From positions 248,001-312,000 of the forward strand of contig JAIUNL010000002.1 in the NCBI GenBank assembly GCA_020161835.1: a DNA stretch of 64,000 bases, written 5' to 3'. Positions 34,592-43,848 of this stretch are shown piece by piece. This stretch comes from Bacteroidota bacterium (GTDB lineage: Bacteria; Bacteroidota; JABWAT01). Below the pieces are notes generated by a model. It was not told the DNA's origin. It was given only the letters and a program-made list of their open reading frames with translations, and made no database searches. The position numbers and the translations under genes were made by a program. How positions within the stretch are numbered: position 1 is the stretch's first letter; every line of letters begins with the position of its first letter.

Positions 34592-37267
34592 ATGGAAAAC
34601 CACCCCCTACAAACGGTATTACCTGATATCAGATTGTCTTTTGATTCTGACGAGCGATTCCATCTGTTTCTCAGTTTATATGACCAATTTTTCAGTTCTC
34701 ACCCGCAGCCGGAAAAGAGTGCCCACCAGTTTACCCGGATCTGGAAACATTCCATTTCTCAGGTTTTATTTCTCAGATCTTTGATAGATTCCCCAGCTCA
34801 TTTTGAGTTATTGGCCAATCTGATTCTGAAAAGTGATTATTTTACAGATAATCTGGTCAGAGATCCCCATTTGTTTTCCTGGCTTCAAAACACCAATATC
34901 CTTTCAGGCCAGTTTCCCGTTGAAAAAATGCAGAAAGACGGTCAACGTTCTGCCGAAGGATCTGATCAGCGTTCAACCCGAATCAGGCTTTTAAAACAAT
35001 TCCATAGAAAGTACACTGTTGCAATTGGTGCCCGGGATTTACTCAGACTTGATTCAGTAAAGGAAACAACATCCTACCTATCCTTTCTCGCTGATACTAT
35101 ACTTCTACACGTTTCCGAATTACTTAACCATGAGTTTTTTAAGGACGGAAAGGTACCCGGATTTGCTGTTTTTGCTCTCGGAAAGTATGGTGGCCGTGAA
35201 TTGAACTACAGTTCTGACATTGATCTGATTGCAGTTTGTGAGAGTGATAGTGAAATAGAATGGCGTGGAAGAGTGTTGCCCCAAACTGATATCCTTCAAA
35301 GATGGATCCAGGCATTTGTTGATATTATTGGTCAGCCTGATGCAGACGGTTACTTTTACCGGGTTGATTTCAGACTTCGCCCTGACGGGGAATTTGGTCC
35401 GTTAATTCCGACAGCAAACGGAGCTTTGGATTATTACTTTTCAAGGGGCAGAAACTGGGAACGGCAGATGCTCCTTAAAATCAGGATGATTTTGGGAGAT
35501 CAGACTCTTTCAGACTCATTCCTTTCAGGATTGAAATCCTTTATTTTTAATCCGCTGCGTCAGATCATGGGCATCGAGCATCTGCATCAATCACTTAAAG
35601 CCGTTCACGAAAACCAGAAATTTAACCTGCGGAATATTAAGACCACACCAGGTGGCATCAGGTCAATTGAGTTTTTCTGCCAGACGGTTCAGCTTGAAAT
35701 AGGTGGTTATCACCCTGAGCTCTGGAATGGTAACACCCTGGAAGTCCTCAGTTTACTAAAAGCACAAAATCTGATTAAAGAACAGGATGCCGACCAACTT
35801 ACAGAAGCGTACTGTTTTTACAGACAGATTGAACATCACCTGCAATTTCATCAGAACCTTCAAACTCATGAAATCCCGAAACCCGGCATAGAGTTTAACC
35901 AATTTGCAGCCAGATTTTCAAAAAGCAAACCCGGAAATCTGGAGCTGTTGATTCTAAAATACAGAGAATGTGTGTTGGGCATTGTTGATTATTACTTTCC
36001 TGAACCGGTAAAATCTGAAGACATCGTTCATCCGGTTATTAATTGTCTTCAAACGTGGGGAGAACTTCCCAAAGAAATCAGACAGGTCATTCTTCACAAA
36101 AATTTCAAAAGAATTGATTCAGTCGTTAGTTCGTTTGACCGGATTTTTAAAGCATTCCCCAGCCCTTCCTCCCTGCTTTCCCTGCTTACCAGTGATCTTT
36201 CATTCATGAAACATGTTCTCAGGCTTCTGGATGATGCACCCTCTGTAGTTTCAAAATTAATTTCGATGCCTGATATCTGGGAAGGTCTTATACTTAACCG
36301 GCCGGCTAACCGGTATGAAGAAGAAGACCTGCACCGATATCAAACGTACGCTGAAATCTGGAGCGCACTGGCGTTTACCTCCGGCAGGTTTTCACTCGAT
36401 GATTATTTCAAATCAATCACAGAAATGTATGATCATATTCTGATCAGTCGTTTTTCAGAAAACCAGAACCTATCAGATGAAATTCTTTTGATTGCTCTTG
36501 GCAAACTGGGAAGTTGTGAACTTGCATCAGGCAGTGATGCCGACCTTGTCGTCTTTTCGTTGAAATCAACTGACCCAAAAGTTTCTGCAGAATTCAAAAA
36601 AACAAATCAGGTTTTTTCGGTCTATACCCAGTATGGAATTCACTTTGATGTAGATTATCGCCTCAGACCGGAAGGAAAAAACGCACCGGTTTTGCCCGAT
36701 TTGCAGTCTTCCCTGCCGTATTACGAGAACCGTGCTGATTATTGGGAATTTCAGACATTTACCCGGGCAAGAAGACTTCTGGGTTCAGAATCTGCTTTCA
36801 GGGAATTTCAAAATGAACTTGACCGGATCTATACCGTCAGACAGGAAACATTCCCGTCTCGTTTTCTTCACCTCAGACAGGCGAGAATGAACCAGCATAA
36901 ATCTGATCCGCTTTCTGTCTCCCTAAAAAAGGATGCGGGTGGTATTCTGGATATTGAAAGTCTGGTTCAGCATCTTTGTTTGAGATCAGGATTTTTATTT
37001 TCGGATCTGGGCGGAAAACCCATGTCTGAACTGTTCAGGTTACTTAATGCCAAAATGAAAGACGAACGACTTGCCCGGCTGGATCTTTTATACAGAGAAT
37101 ACAGACGGTTTGAAGTTGAACAGAAATTAGCTGATCAATACAAATCTGGACTATTCAGTCCTAAAACGGTAATAATCTCATCTGTGATCAGAGATTTTGC
37201 AACTTTGCGTAATTTTATAACCGAATCGAAGCAACTCATCGAACAACTTATCAGAGAAAACACATGA
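34592..37267 (+). CDS. glnE: Glutamine synthetase adenylyltransferase/deadenylyltransferase
   Basis: This protein of about 891 residues adenylylates and deadenylylates glutamine synthetase under nitrogen control. Two nucleotidyltransferase halves are visible. The first has ALGKYGGRELNYSSDIDLIAVCES and VDFRLRPDGEFGPL; the second has ALGKLGSCELASGSDADLVVFS and VDYRLRPEGKNAPVL. Both DxD metal motifs are kept. E. coli GlnE has 946 residues, so this is nearly full length. The ATG at 34592 is used instead of a TTG at 34556. It shares an ATGA overlap with the next gene. Neither glnA nor a PII gene is in the window. Confidence 0.9.
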   Translation: MENHPLQTVLPDIRLSFDSDERFHLFLSLYDQFFSSHPQPEKSAHQFTRIWKHSISQVLFLRSLIDSPAHFELLANLILKSDYFTDNLVRDPHLFSWLQNTNILSGQFPVEKMQKDGQRSAEGSDQRSTRIRLLKQFHRKYTVAIGARDLLRLDSVKETTSYLSFLADTILLHVSELLNHEFFKDGKVPGFAVFALGKYGGRELNYSSDIDLIAVCESDSEIEWRGRVLPQTDILQRWIQAFVDIIGQPDADGYFYRVDFRLRPDGEFGPLIPTANGALDYYFSRGRNWERQMLLKIRMILGDQTLSDSFLSGLKSFIFNPLRQIMGIEHLHQSLKAVHENQKFNLRNIKTTPGGIRSIEFFCQTVQLEIGGYHPELWNGNTLEVLSLLKAQNLIKEQDADQLTEAYCFYRQIEHHLQFHQNLQTHEIPKPGIEFNQFAARFSKSKPGNLELLILKYRECVLGIVDYYFPEPVKSEDIVHPVINCLQTWGELPKEIRQVILHKNFKRIDSVVSSFDRIFKAFPSPSSLLSLLTSDLSFMKHVLRLLDDAPSVVSKLISMPDIWEGLILNRPANRYEEEDLHRYQTYAEIWSALAFTSGRFSLDDYFKSITEMYDHILISRFSENQNLSDEILLIALGKLGSCELASGSDADLVVFSLKSTDPKVSAEFKKTNQVFSVYTQYGIHFDVDYRLRPEGKNAPVLPDLQSSLPYYENRADYWEFQTFTRARRLLGSESAFREFQNELDRIYTVRQETFPSRFLHLRQARMNQHKSDPLSVSLKKDAGGILDIESLVQHLCLRSGFLFSDLGGKPMSELFRLLNAKMKDERLARLDLLYREYRRFEVEQKLADQYKSGLFSPKTVIISSVIRDFATLRNFITESKQLIEQLIRENT

Positions 37268-38301
37268 AATTTCTGCTTTCTTTCCTGATTTTATCAGGAT
37301 TTACTTCCGTGGCCTCCCCCCAATCAACCTCTGACACCCTTTTCGTCGGCTGGTATAATGTCGAAAATCTTTTTGATCCAATAAACAACCCAAATGCTTA
37401 TAACCAACCCGATGGCAATGGTGATGATGAGTACATTCCGGGTTCAAAATCTGACTGGACACCTGAACGGTATCAGGCCAAACTGAAAAATCTGGCTCAG
37501 GTTATCAATGGAATGAATAACGGTCGTGGACCTGATGTTCTCGGGGTTTGTGAAGTTGAAAATCAATATGTGTTATGGGATCTGATCAACGGTCACCTGA
37601 TCAATAAAAATTACAGTCTGGTTTTTAAAGAAAGTCAGGACGGCAGAAGTATTGATATCGCCATTTTGTACCGGAATGATAAACTGAAATGGGACTGGAT
37701 GAAAGCTTTCAGCGTTCCAATGGAAGGAAAACGGCCAACACGGGATATCGTTTTTGCTAAATTTCTATCGGGTGATAAACCGGTTTATTTTTCAGTGAAT
37801 CACTGGCCATCAAAAAGTGGTGGTGCTGAGGCATCAGAATCATACCGTGAAAAAGCTGCTGAGCGGACACTCGAGGGTGTGAATGAAATTCTTGCCACCG
37901 ATAAAAATGCTGACATCCTGGTAATGGGTGATTTCAATTGCAATCCGGATGAAAAGCCATTGCAAAACATTCTGGGCGCACGGTCAGTTGCAGAAATCGG
38001 AAAAGAAAAATCACTTTTATGGAATCTCACCACACCGGTCTGGAATCCTGAAACCACCGGAACCCTTCAGTATAAAGGCAAGTGGGATCTCATCGATAAT
38101 TTTATTGGCTCAAACGGTCTATTGGACAAAACCGGATACCGGTTTCTGGATGGATCAGTCTCCATTCTCAACTACCCGGAACTGAAAGAGCAAGAAGGAA
38201 AATTTGCAGGATCTCCGTTCCGGACCTATGCAGGATCCAAATATCTTGGCGGATTTTCAGACCACTTTGCGATTACGGTGAAATTGGTGGTGAATAAGTG
38301 A
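37264..38301 (+). CDS. Exported endonuclease/exonuclease/phosphatase (EEP) family protein
   Basis: This 345-residue protein has a signal peptide (MKFLLSFLILSGFTSVASPQS) and an EEP fold. The motifs, in order, are WYNVENLFDP, VLGVCEVENQ (metal Glu), FSVNHWPSKSGG, ILVMGDFNCNPDEKP (catalytic Asp/Asn) and GGFSDHFAI (final Asp-His). It resembles the secreted EEP proteins common in Bacteroidota, whose substrates (DNA, RNA or phosphoesters) are mostly unknown. The start overlaps the glnE stop by four bases. Confidence 0.88.
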   Translation: MKFLLSFLILSGFTSVASPQSTSDTLFVGWYNVENLFDPINNPNAYNQPDGNGDDEYIPGSKSDWTPERYQAKLKNLAQVINGMNNGRGPDVLGVCEVENQYVLWDLINGHLINKNYSLVFKESQDGRSIDIAILYRNDKLKWDWMKAFSVPMEGKRPTRDIVFAKFLSGDKPVYFSVNHWPSKSGGAEASESYREKAAERTLEGVNEILATDKNADILVMGDFNCNPDEKPLQNILGARSVAEIGKEKSLLWNLTTPVWNPETTGTLQYKGKWDLIDNFIGSNGLLDKTGYRFLDGSVSILNYPELKEQEGKFAGSPFRTYAGSKYLGGFSDHFAITVKLVVNK

Positions 38302-38352
38302 TACGTTATAAGTGGTAAGTGGGATGTGGGATTAAATACAAAATAGGAAAAT

Positions 38353-38443
38353 ACTGGATCCCCGCCTTCGCGGGGATGACAATATTGTTATTTTAGTGTG
38401 GATACTAAAAGAGTTGTCATTCCCGCGAAGGCGGGAATCCACG
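38353..38443. repeat. Inverted pair of a dispersed palindromic repeat
   Basis: Copies at 38353-38382 (ACTGGATCCCCGCC then TTCGCGGGGATGACA) and 38414-38443 (reverse orientation) face each other across a 31-base spacer. The same unit recurs at 43751-43780, 43809-43838 and 47942-47972. Confidence 0.75.
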
Positions 38444-38462
38444 CCGTTTTATTAAAATATCC

Positions 38463-38503
38463 ATAAACAAAAAAACCCGTTTTAAACGGGTTTTTTTGTT
38501 TAT
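38463..38503 (+). terminator. Bidirectional terminator between the EEP and MFS genes
   Basis: This near-perfect 20-bp palindrome (AAAAAACCCGTTT and AAACGGGTTTTTT as core) has A and T tracts on both sides, between convergent genes. Confidence 0.9.
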
Positions 38504-38518
38504 ATCCAATTCAAAAAC

Positions 38519-39835
38519 TTATTGTCTGACGTCGTGTGTGTCTTTTACAAAGAAAACACCTGCGCCGGCCAAAGCCATCGACACACCGGCAACACCCAAC
38601 ATCCAGACAGGATCACTGCCCATTGACATCAGTATTATGCTGCCCAGAAAACCTGCAGCAATCTGCGGGATGGTAATGGTTGCATTGAAAAGTCCCATAT
38701 AAACACCCATTTTGCTTGCAGGAAGTGCAGCTGAAAGAATAGCATAAGGCATGGCAAGAATTGCAGCCCAGGCCATTCCAACCCCGATCATCGAGAAGAA
38801 TAATCCATACTTGGTTCCCACAAATACAATTGAGAATAATCCGATTCCACCTGCGAGAAGCGAAAGACTGTAGACTGTTTTTCTGCCGAGCATTTTGGCA
38901 AGTTTTGGAAGTGCAAGCGAATATAAAGCTGCAAAAACACTGTAAACGGCAAAAATAACGCCCGTCCAGTTACCGGCCTCATTGAATTCTGCTGAAAGGG
39001 AGTCAGTAGTTCCCCAAACATTTGAAGCAATTCCCGAAGTGGTATAAACCCACATGAGGAATAGCGCAAACCAGGAGAAGAACTGCACGATACCTAGTTC
39101 ATACATGGTTGCAGGTATGGTTCTGAATATTTCAATGAAGGAAGACTTTTCCTTTTCTTCAGCAGTTATATTATTATATTTTTCATACTCTTCAGGCGGG
39201 AATTCCTTAGTTGTGAAGGCAGTCCAGAGAACCGAAATAAGAAGTGTTCCACCACCAAAATAAAAAGCCCAGATTACAGAGTCGGCAACTTTTTCACCGG
39301 GTGAAGGTGTATTTGAAACGCCGGCCCAGGTAAGCGCAAACGGAAGTAAGGATCCGATTACAGCACCTACATTGATCAGAAAACTTTGAATAGAATAGCC
39401 AATATTGCGTTGTTCATCGTTAACCATATCACCAACCAATGCCCGGAATGGCTGCATGGTTACATTAAAAGCGGTATCCATGAAAAGAAGCATGGTTGCA
39501 CCGAAAATAACCGGTGGCAACAGATAGGCAAAAAACTCTGAATTTGGCATGAAGAACATGGCCAAAGCAGATGCAAATGCACCACCTAAAATAAAGGGAA
39601 CCCGCCGGCCGATTCTTGTCCAGATTTTGTCACTGGAAAACCCGATAATCGGCTGTACAAGAAGTCCGGCAAATGGAGCTGCCAGCCAGAAAAAGCTAAG
39701 GTCGTGAACATCAGCACCCAAAGCCGAAAGAATGCGGCTGGTATTACCATTCTGGAGTGAATATCCGATCTGGACGCCAAGGAATCCGAAACTAAGATTC
39801 CAGATCTGCCAGAAGGAGAGACGGGGTTTTGTCAT
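38519..39835 (-). CDS. MFS transporter, SLC45/sugar-type
   Basis: This 438-residue protein has 12 predicted membrane helices. The N-terminus FWQIWNLSFGFLGVQIGYSLQNGNTSRILSALG and the loop 2-3 motif GFSSDKIWTRIGRRVPFILGGA are typical of SLC45-like carriers of maltose or sucrose. DTAFNVTMQPFRALVGDMV in helix 4-5 also fits. The sugar substrate is an inference from the family. No glycoside hydrolase or sugar regulator is nearby. An AAGGA site and a good promoter lie upstream. Confidence 0.85.
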   Translation of the reverse strand: MTKPRLSFWQIWNLSFGFLGVQIGYSLQNGNTSRILSALGADVHDLSFFWLAAPFAGLLVQPIIGFSSDKIWTRIGRRVPFILGGAFASALAMFFMPNSEFFAYLLPPVIFGATMLLFMDTAFNVTMQPFRALVGDMVNDEQRNIGYSIQSFLINVGAVIGSLLPFALTWAGVSNTPSPGEKVADSVIWAFYFGGGTLLISVLWTAFTTKEFPPEEYEKYNNITAEEKEKSSFIEIFRTIPATMYELGIVQFFSWFALFLMWVYTTSGIASNVWGTTDSLSAEFNEAGNWTGVIFAVYSVFAALYSLALPKLAKMLGRKTVYSLSLLAGGIGLFSIVFVGTKYGLFFSMIGVGMAWAAILAMPYAILSAALPASKMGVYMGLFNATITIPQIAAGFLGSIILMSMGSDPVWMLGVAGVSMALAGAGVFFVKDTHDVRQ

Positions 39836-39868
39836 AATTCGTTTCCTTTTTGTTAAAAAATTGACCGG

Positions 39869-39899
39869 TAAAGGTATAACGGGGAAAGGATTAATGCAA
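39869..39899 (-). promoter_or_regulatory. Predicted Bacteroidota-type promoter of the sugar MFS gene
   Basis: On the minus strand TTG (39899-39897), a 20-base spacer and TACCTTTA (39876-39869). The leader would be about 30 bases. Confidence 0.55.
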
Positions 39900-40085
39900 C
39901 GCAGAAAAAGTAAAAGCGGTTTTCTAATAGGTACTTAATTAAAACGAAACTTAATATCTAACAATAACGTAAAATTATTCTTATCTTTAGTGCCTATTCT
40001 AATTTAAATCCTGAATCTGTCATGTAAATTGAATTCAGAAAACAATTTTAGCCCGAAACCATCTTTTCACAAAAAAGGAACACAA

Positions 40086-41327
40086 ATGAGAAAGTTATAT
40101 CTTCCCCTTTCACTAATTTCCTGTTTATTATTTGCAGATGCGATGGCACAAATAACCACTACAGCCGTTCCCTTTCTCAGAATTGCACCATCAACTGTGA
40201 TCAACAGCATGGGCCGTTCCGGTGTAGCTCTTGACTATAACGATCCGTTTCTCGCCCTTGATAATCCAGCTTACATGCCCACTTTTTCAACAACATCCTT
40301 TTCTGCTTTTAGCATGACCCATTCTGATTGGCTGCCCAATCTTACAGGAGATTTGAAAATTCAGAATTATGCAGTGTCATCAGCTTTAAATCTTGAAAGT
40401 TTAACCGGACTTCCACTAAAAGCCCAGTTGACCTACATACACAGAAATTTCGATTACGGCGTATATATCCAACCAGATCAGTTTGGCAATGAACTAGGAC
40501 GATATGAAACCTATGAATATTCCAATGGCATTTTTGCATCAGTTAGTTACAAATATGGGGCAGAATGGTTAATTGGGGCAGGTTTTGATAAATTTTATTC
40601 AAAATTCCCACCTTTTAATGGTCCGGAAACTCAACTTGATAGAATTTCTGAAGGCCATGCCTGGTCGTTCGGCTTTTTAAGCCGTTTACCGCTTCATGAG
40701 TGGTTTACCCCAATTGATCCGGCATCTGATTTTAATCAGGAATATTATCTTAATTTGGGGGCTTCAGTAGTTAATAGTGGTGATAAACTTATTTACAGCG
40801 ACCCGTTAGTATCAGATCCGTTACCCAAAACAGGTAAAATAGGTTATAGCACCGTTTATAAGTTAAACTACAGGAATAATGATCAGCCAATCAATTTATT
40901 TTTGGCACAATGGTCAGTTGATGTAAGTGACCTTCTGATTACAAACAACAAGGATTTCACCCAGGATTATGACAATTTTCCTGGAGATATCAGTATTTTT
41001 AAACATGTAATTGGATTGAAAGCCGAAGATAAAATTCAGCTTCACAGGGGCTACATGCTCAGCTTTTTTGAAACCTTTACGTTTATGCAGGGATGGGATG
41101 ATCAGGAAGGTTTTAGTTCAACAGTTGCAACCACTGGACTTGAATTCAGTTCCGGCGGATTATTTAAATATCTTGCAGGAGAAATAGAAATGCCTTTGGT
41201 AAAGACAATTCTCGCAGGTTCCGCAATCAAATTTTCTATTTCCGAAATTGATATGAAGGAAAAACGACATCCGTTGGATAATACAAAATATTCGGGGTTT
41301 TCTGCAAACTTCGGGTTTACTTTTTAG
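40086..41327 (+). CDS. PorV-like outer-membrane protein
   Basis: This 413-residue protein has a signal peptide (MRKLYLPLSLISCLLFADAMAQ) when started at the ATG at 40086, which follows AAGGAA by a few bases. The longer frame from 40029 has no such signal. The mature start FLRIAPSTVINSMGRSGVALDYNDPF is a version of the PorV/PorQ motif (SxGMGGAxVAxxxDP). The rest is rich in aromatic beta strands and ends in FSANFGFTF, as expected for an outer-membrane barrel. The function is not known. It is single and followed by the GxxExxY unit. Confidence 0.75.
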   Translation: MRKLYLPLSLISCLLFADAMAQITTTAVPFLRIAPSTVINSMGRSGVALDYNDPFLALDNPAYMPTFSTTSFSAFSMTHSDWLPNLTGDLKIQNYAVSSALNLESLTGLPLKAQLTYIHRNFDYGVYIQPDQFGNELGRYETYEYSNGIFASVSYKYGAEWLIGAGFDKFYSKFPPFNGPETQLDRISEGHAWSFGFLSRLPLHEWFTPIDPASDFNQEYYLNLGASVVNSGDKLIYSDPLVSDPLPKTGKIGYSTVYKLNYRNNDQPINLFLAQWSVDVSDLLITNNKDFTQDYDNFPGDISIFKHVIGLKAEDKIQLHRGYMLSFFETFTFMQGWDDQEGFSSTVATTGLEFSSGGLFKYLAGEIEMPLVKTILAGSAIKFSISEIDMKEKRHPLDNTKYSGFSANFGFTF

Positions 41328-41336
41328 GGAAATTCA

Positions 41337-41905
41337 TTTCACAGAGTTTCGCAGAGAAAAAACAGAGAAATACAGAGACTCTTTTGTGAAAATTAAATAC
41401 GGAAACGCCTGATACCATTTTTTAAAATTAGAGAGTTAAAATTTATCAGGAGGCCAATAGAGATCTTCGATAATTTCATATAGGTCAAAATTTGAGCCTC
41501 ATGAACTTTTGAAAAACTTTCGACAGTTTTTAATTCAACTATAACCTGATTTTCAACCAAAAGATCTATCCGATACCCACAATCCATTTTTACTTCTTTA
41601 TAAAGGAGGGGCATCGGCTTTTGCCGTTCAATTTTAAATCCGGCATTTTTCAGTTCATAAGTTAAACACTCTTCGTATGCCGATTCTAACAAACCTGGCC
41701 CCAAAGAACGATGAATATCAATTGAAAATCCTATTACTTTTTCTGTAATTTCGTTTATAAGCATATTTAAAAACCCGGGATTTTTTAAGCACAGGCAAAA
41801 TAAATAAAACCTATTAAAGAAAAAACCAAAACGACACGTGAGGAAAATCAGAATGAATCCAATTTTATAAAAAATTCTCTGTATTACTCTGAATTTTCCT
41901 CCGTG
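41337..41905. repeat. GxxExxY unit framed by imperfect inverted repeats
   Basis: The left flank (41337-41381) is CACAGAG, TTTCGCAGAG, ACAGAGAAATACAGAGACTC. The right flank (41873-41905), read on the other strand, is CACGGAGGAAAATTCAGAG, TAATACAGAGAAT. The two share the order CAC(A/G)GAG and CAGAG-n-AATACAGAGA in inverted orientation, with the single gene between them. A further local inverted pair (41835-41858 against 41882-41905) lies at the right end. No transposase is present. Confidence 0.5.
41393..41764 (-). CDS. GxxExxY family protein
   Basis: This 123-residue protein has the family signature GPGLLESAYEECL, with GLLESAY matching GxxExxY. It also has a PD-(D/E)xK-like nuclease core (MDCGYRIDLLVENQVIVELKTVE, the Asp and the E-x-K). 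Its true function is not established. It has no Shine-Dalgarno site. The flanking repeats suggest it moves or is copied as a unit. Nothing ties it to the acyl-CoA dehydrogenase downstream. Confidence 0.85.
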   Translation of the reverse strand: MLINEITEKVIGFSIDIHRSLGPGLLESAYEECLTYELKNAGFKIERQKPMPLLYKEVKMDCGYRIDLLVENQVIVELKTVESFSKVHEAQILTYMKLSKISIGLLINFNSLILKNGIRRFRI

Positions 41906-41915
41906 AAAAAAAGCT

Positions 41916-43697
41916 CTACATATCGTATTTCCCGGATTCTATCTGGCGTTTCGCAATCCGGCGGCGGGCATCACGGGTATTAATCGGTGTCCAACGCATG
42001 AAGCGTTTCAAACCGGAAAGCAACATCTTCAATTCATCACCATCGGTCATGGAAGCAATCGCATTTTTTGCGTTTGCGGTGATTCTTTCAACTGAATCGT
42101 TTACATAAACTGAAACGGCATCAACAAGATGTCCGCACTTATCCAAACCTTCTTTCTCGATTCTTTTTTCTGTCCGGATAAGAGCTGATTCCATTCCGTA
42201 AATATCAATAATGATATCAGCAATGTTCATCATGATTTCCTGCTCATCGGCAATTTTATCCATGTATTTCTGAACGCCAAATCCGGCACACATCAAAAAT
42301 ACTTTCTTGGCACCGGCAAGCACTTTTTTTTCAGCTTCAAACAATTCACCGGTTCCCTCTTCCAATCCACCAATTGACATGAGTTCACCCTGAACGGCCA
42401 TGGCCGGACCCATCAGGTTCAACTGACCTTTCATGGCTCTTTTCAGTAACATTCCGGGAATCAGCAGCCGGTTGATTTCATTGGTTCCTTCGAAAATGCG
42501 GTTGATCCGGCTGTCACGGTACGGGCGATCCATTGGATACTCGGCACTGAAACCGTATCCACCCAAAATCTGAACGCCTTCGTCAGCCACATAATCCAAA
42601 ATTTCAGAACCAGCAATTTTCAGAATCGAACATTCCACCGCAAATTCTTCAATTCCCTTCAGAACGGCTTCGGCACCTTCAGGAGTTGTTGCTTTTTTTC
42701 CGGCAGTTGCCATATCGAGAAGTCCGGCAGTGCGGTATAACATCGAGTTGCCCACATAATTCCGGATCGCCATTTCAGCAATTTTATGCTGCATGGCACC
42801 AAACGTAGAAATCGCCACACCAAACTGCTTCCGCTCATTTGCATATTTGATGGCTTCAGTCTGAACATATTTCGAGGCACCCAAAGTTGAGGCGCCCAAT
42901 TTGAAACGACCCACATTCAGAATATTGAAGGCAATTTTGTGTCCTTTACCGACTTCACCCAAAACCCGGTCGAGCGGAATGATACAATTATCCATTTTAA
43001 CAACCCGGGTAGAAGATCCTTTGATACCCATTTTCTTTTCTTCAGCACCCAGAGAAACACCCGGATCATTTCTTTCAATGATAAAACCGGTAAATTGCTC
43101 ACCATCAACTTTGGCAAAAACGATGAAAACATCAGCAAATCCGGCATTGGTGATCCACATTTTTTCACCATCGAGAATCCAGGATTTACCATCTGCTGAT
43201 TTCACAGCTTTTGATTTTGCACCCAGCGCATCTGAGCCGGAACCTGCTTCGGTTAAAGCATAAGCACCCAACCATTCACCGGTTGACAACTTCGGAATAT
43301 ATTTTTGCTTTTGTTCTTCGGTCCCGAAATAGAGAATCGGCAACGTACCGATTCCGGTATGAGCACCCAGAGAAACGGCAAATGAAGCACCTTTACCTGT
43401 ATTTTCAGCAACAATGATCGACGTGGTTTTATCCACTTCCATGCCGCCGTATTCTTCAGGAACGGCAACGGAGAGAAGTCCCTGTTCGCCGGCTTTTTTC
43501 ATGATACCGGCAAGAAGTCCTTCTTTTAATTTATCAATTTCATCGAGATGAGGAACGACTTCCTGATCAACAAAACTGGCAGTCAGTTCAGCAATCATTT
43601 TATGTTCTTCAGAAAACTCTTCAGGGGTAAATACAAGGTTTTTGGGCGTTTCAGAAATCAGAAAATCGCCGCCTTTGAGGGTAAAAGTATCAGCCAT
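41916..43697 (-). CDS. Acyl-CoA dehydrogenase
   Basis: This 593-residue FAD enzyme introduces the 2,3-double bond in fatty acyl-CoA, the first step of beta-oxidation. It contains FSEEHKMIAELTASFVDQEV, YALTEAGSGSDALGAKS (FAD contact), MWITNAGFADVFIVFAKV and RIFEGTNEINRLLIPGMLL, the catalytic glutamate region. A C-terminal extension of about 150 residues resembles those in the long-chain FadE/ACAD9 type. GGAG precedes the ATG. It is the last gene of the leftward fatty-acid cluster, separated from the thiolase by a repeat pair. Confidence 0.95.
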   Translation of the reverse strand: MADTFTLKGGDFLISETPKNLVFTPEEFSEEHKMIAELTASFVDQEVVPHLDEIDKLKEGLLAGIMKKAGEQGLLSVAVPEEYGGMEVDKTTSIIVAENTGKGASFAVSLGAHTGIGTLPILYFGTEEQKQKYIPKLSTGEWLGAYALTEAGSGSDALGAKSKAVKSADGKSWILDGEKMWITNAGFADVFIVFAKVDGEQFTGFIIERNDPGVSLGAEEKKMGIKGSSTRVVKMDNCIIPLDRVLGEVGKGHKIAFNILNVGRFKLGASTLGASKYVQTEAIKYANERKQFGVAISTFGAMQHKIAEMAIRNYVGNSMLYRTAGLLDMATAGKKATTPEGAEAVLKGIEEFAVECSILKIAGSEILDYVADEGVQILGGYGFSAEYPMDRPYRDSRINRIFEGTNEINRLLIPGMLLKRAMKGQLNLMGPAMAVQGELMSIGGLEEGTGELFEAEKKVLAGAKKVFLMCAGFGVQKYMDKIADEQEIMMNIADIIIDIYGMESALIRTEKRIEKEGLDKCGHLVDAVSVYVNDSVERITANAKNAIASMTDGDELKMLLSGLKRFMRWTPINTRDARRRIAKRQIESGKYDM

Positions 43698-43750
43698 AAT
43701 GCTATCTCCAGGTCTGTTATTGTCAGAAAAAGGCTTTTGATGGGCGAAAC

Positions 43751-43838
43751 ACTGGATTCCCGCCTTCGCGGGAATGACATCTCGTTTGTTACTGTATCTG
43801 AGGGAGAGTTGTCATCCCGGACTTGATCCGGGATCCAT
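43751..43838. repeat. Second inverted pair of the dispersed palindromic repeat
   Basis: Copies at 43751-43780 (TGGATTCCCGCC, TTCGCGGGAATGACA) and 43809-43838 (TGTCATCCCGGACTTGATC, CGGGATCCAT) face each other across 28 bases. The pair is inside the beta-oxidation cluster, between the thiolase stop and the acyl-CoA dehydrogenase start. Confidence 0.75.
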
Positions 43839-43848
43839 GTCCCCGTTT

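Noticed and set aside
38353-38443. CRISPR-like array from repeated palindromes
   Set aside because: There are only two copies, in opposite orientation, with no regular repeat-spacer series and no cas genes.
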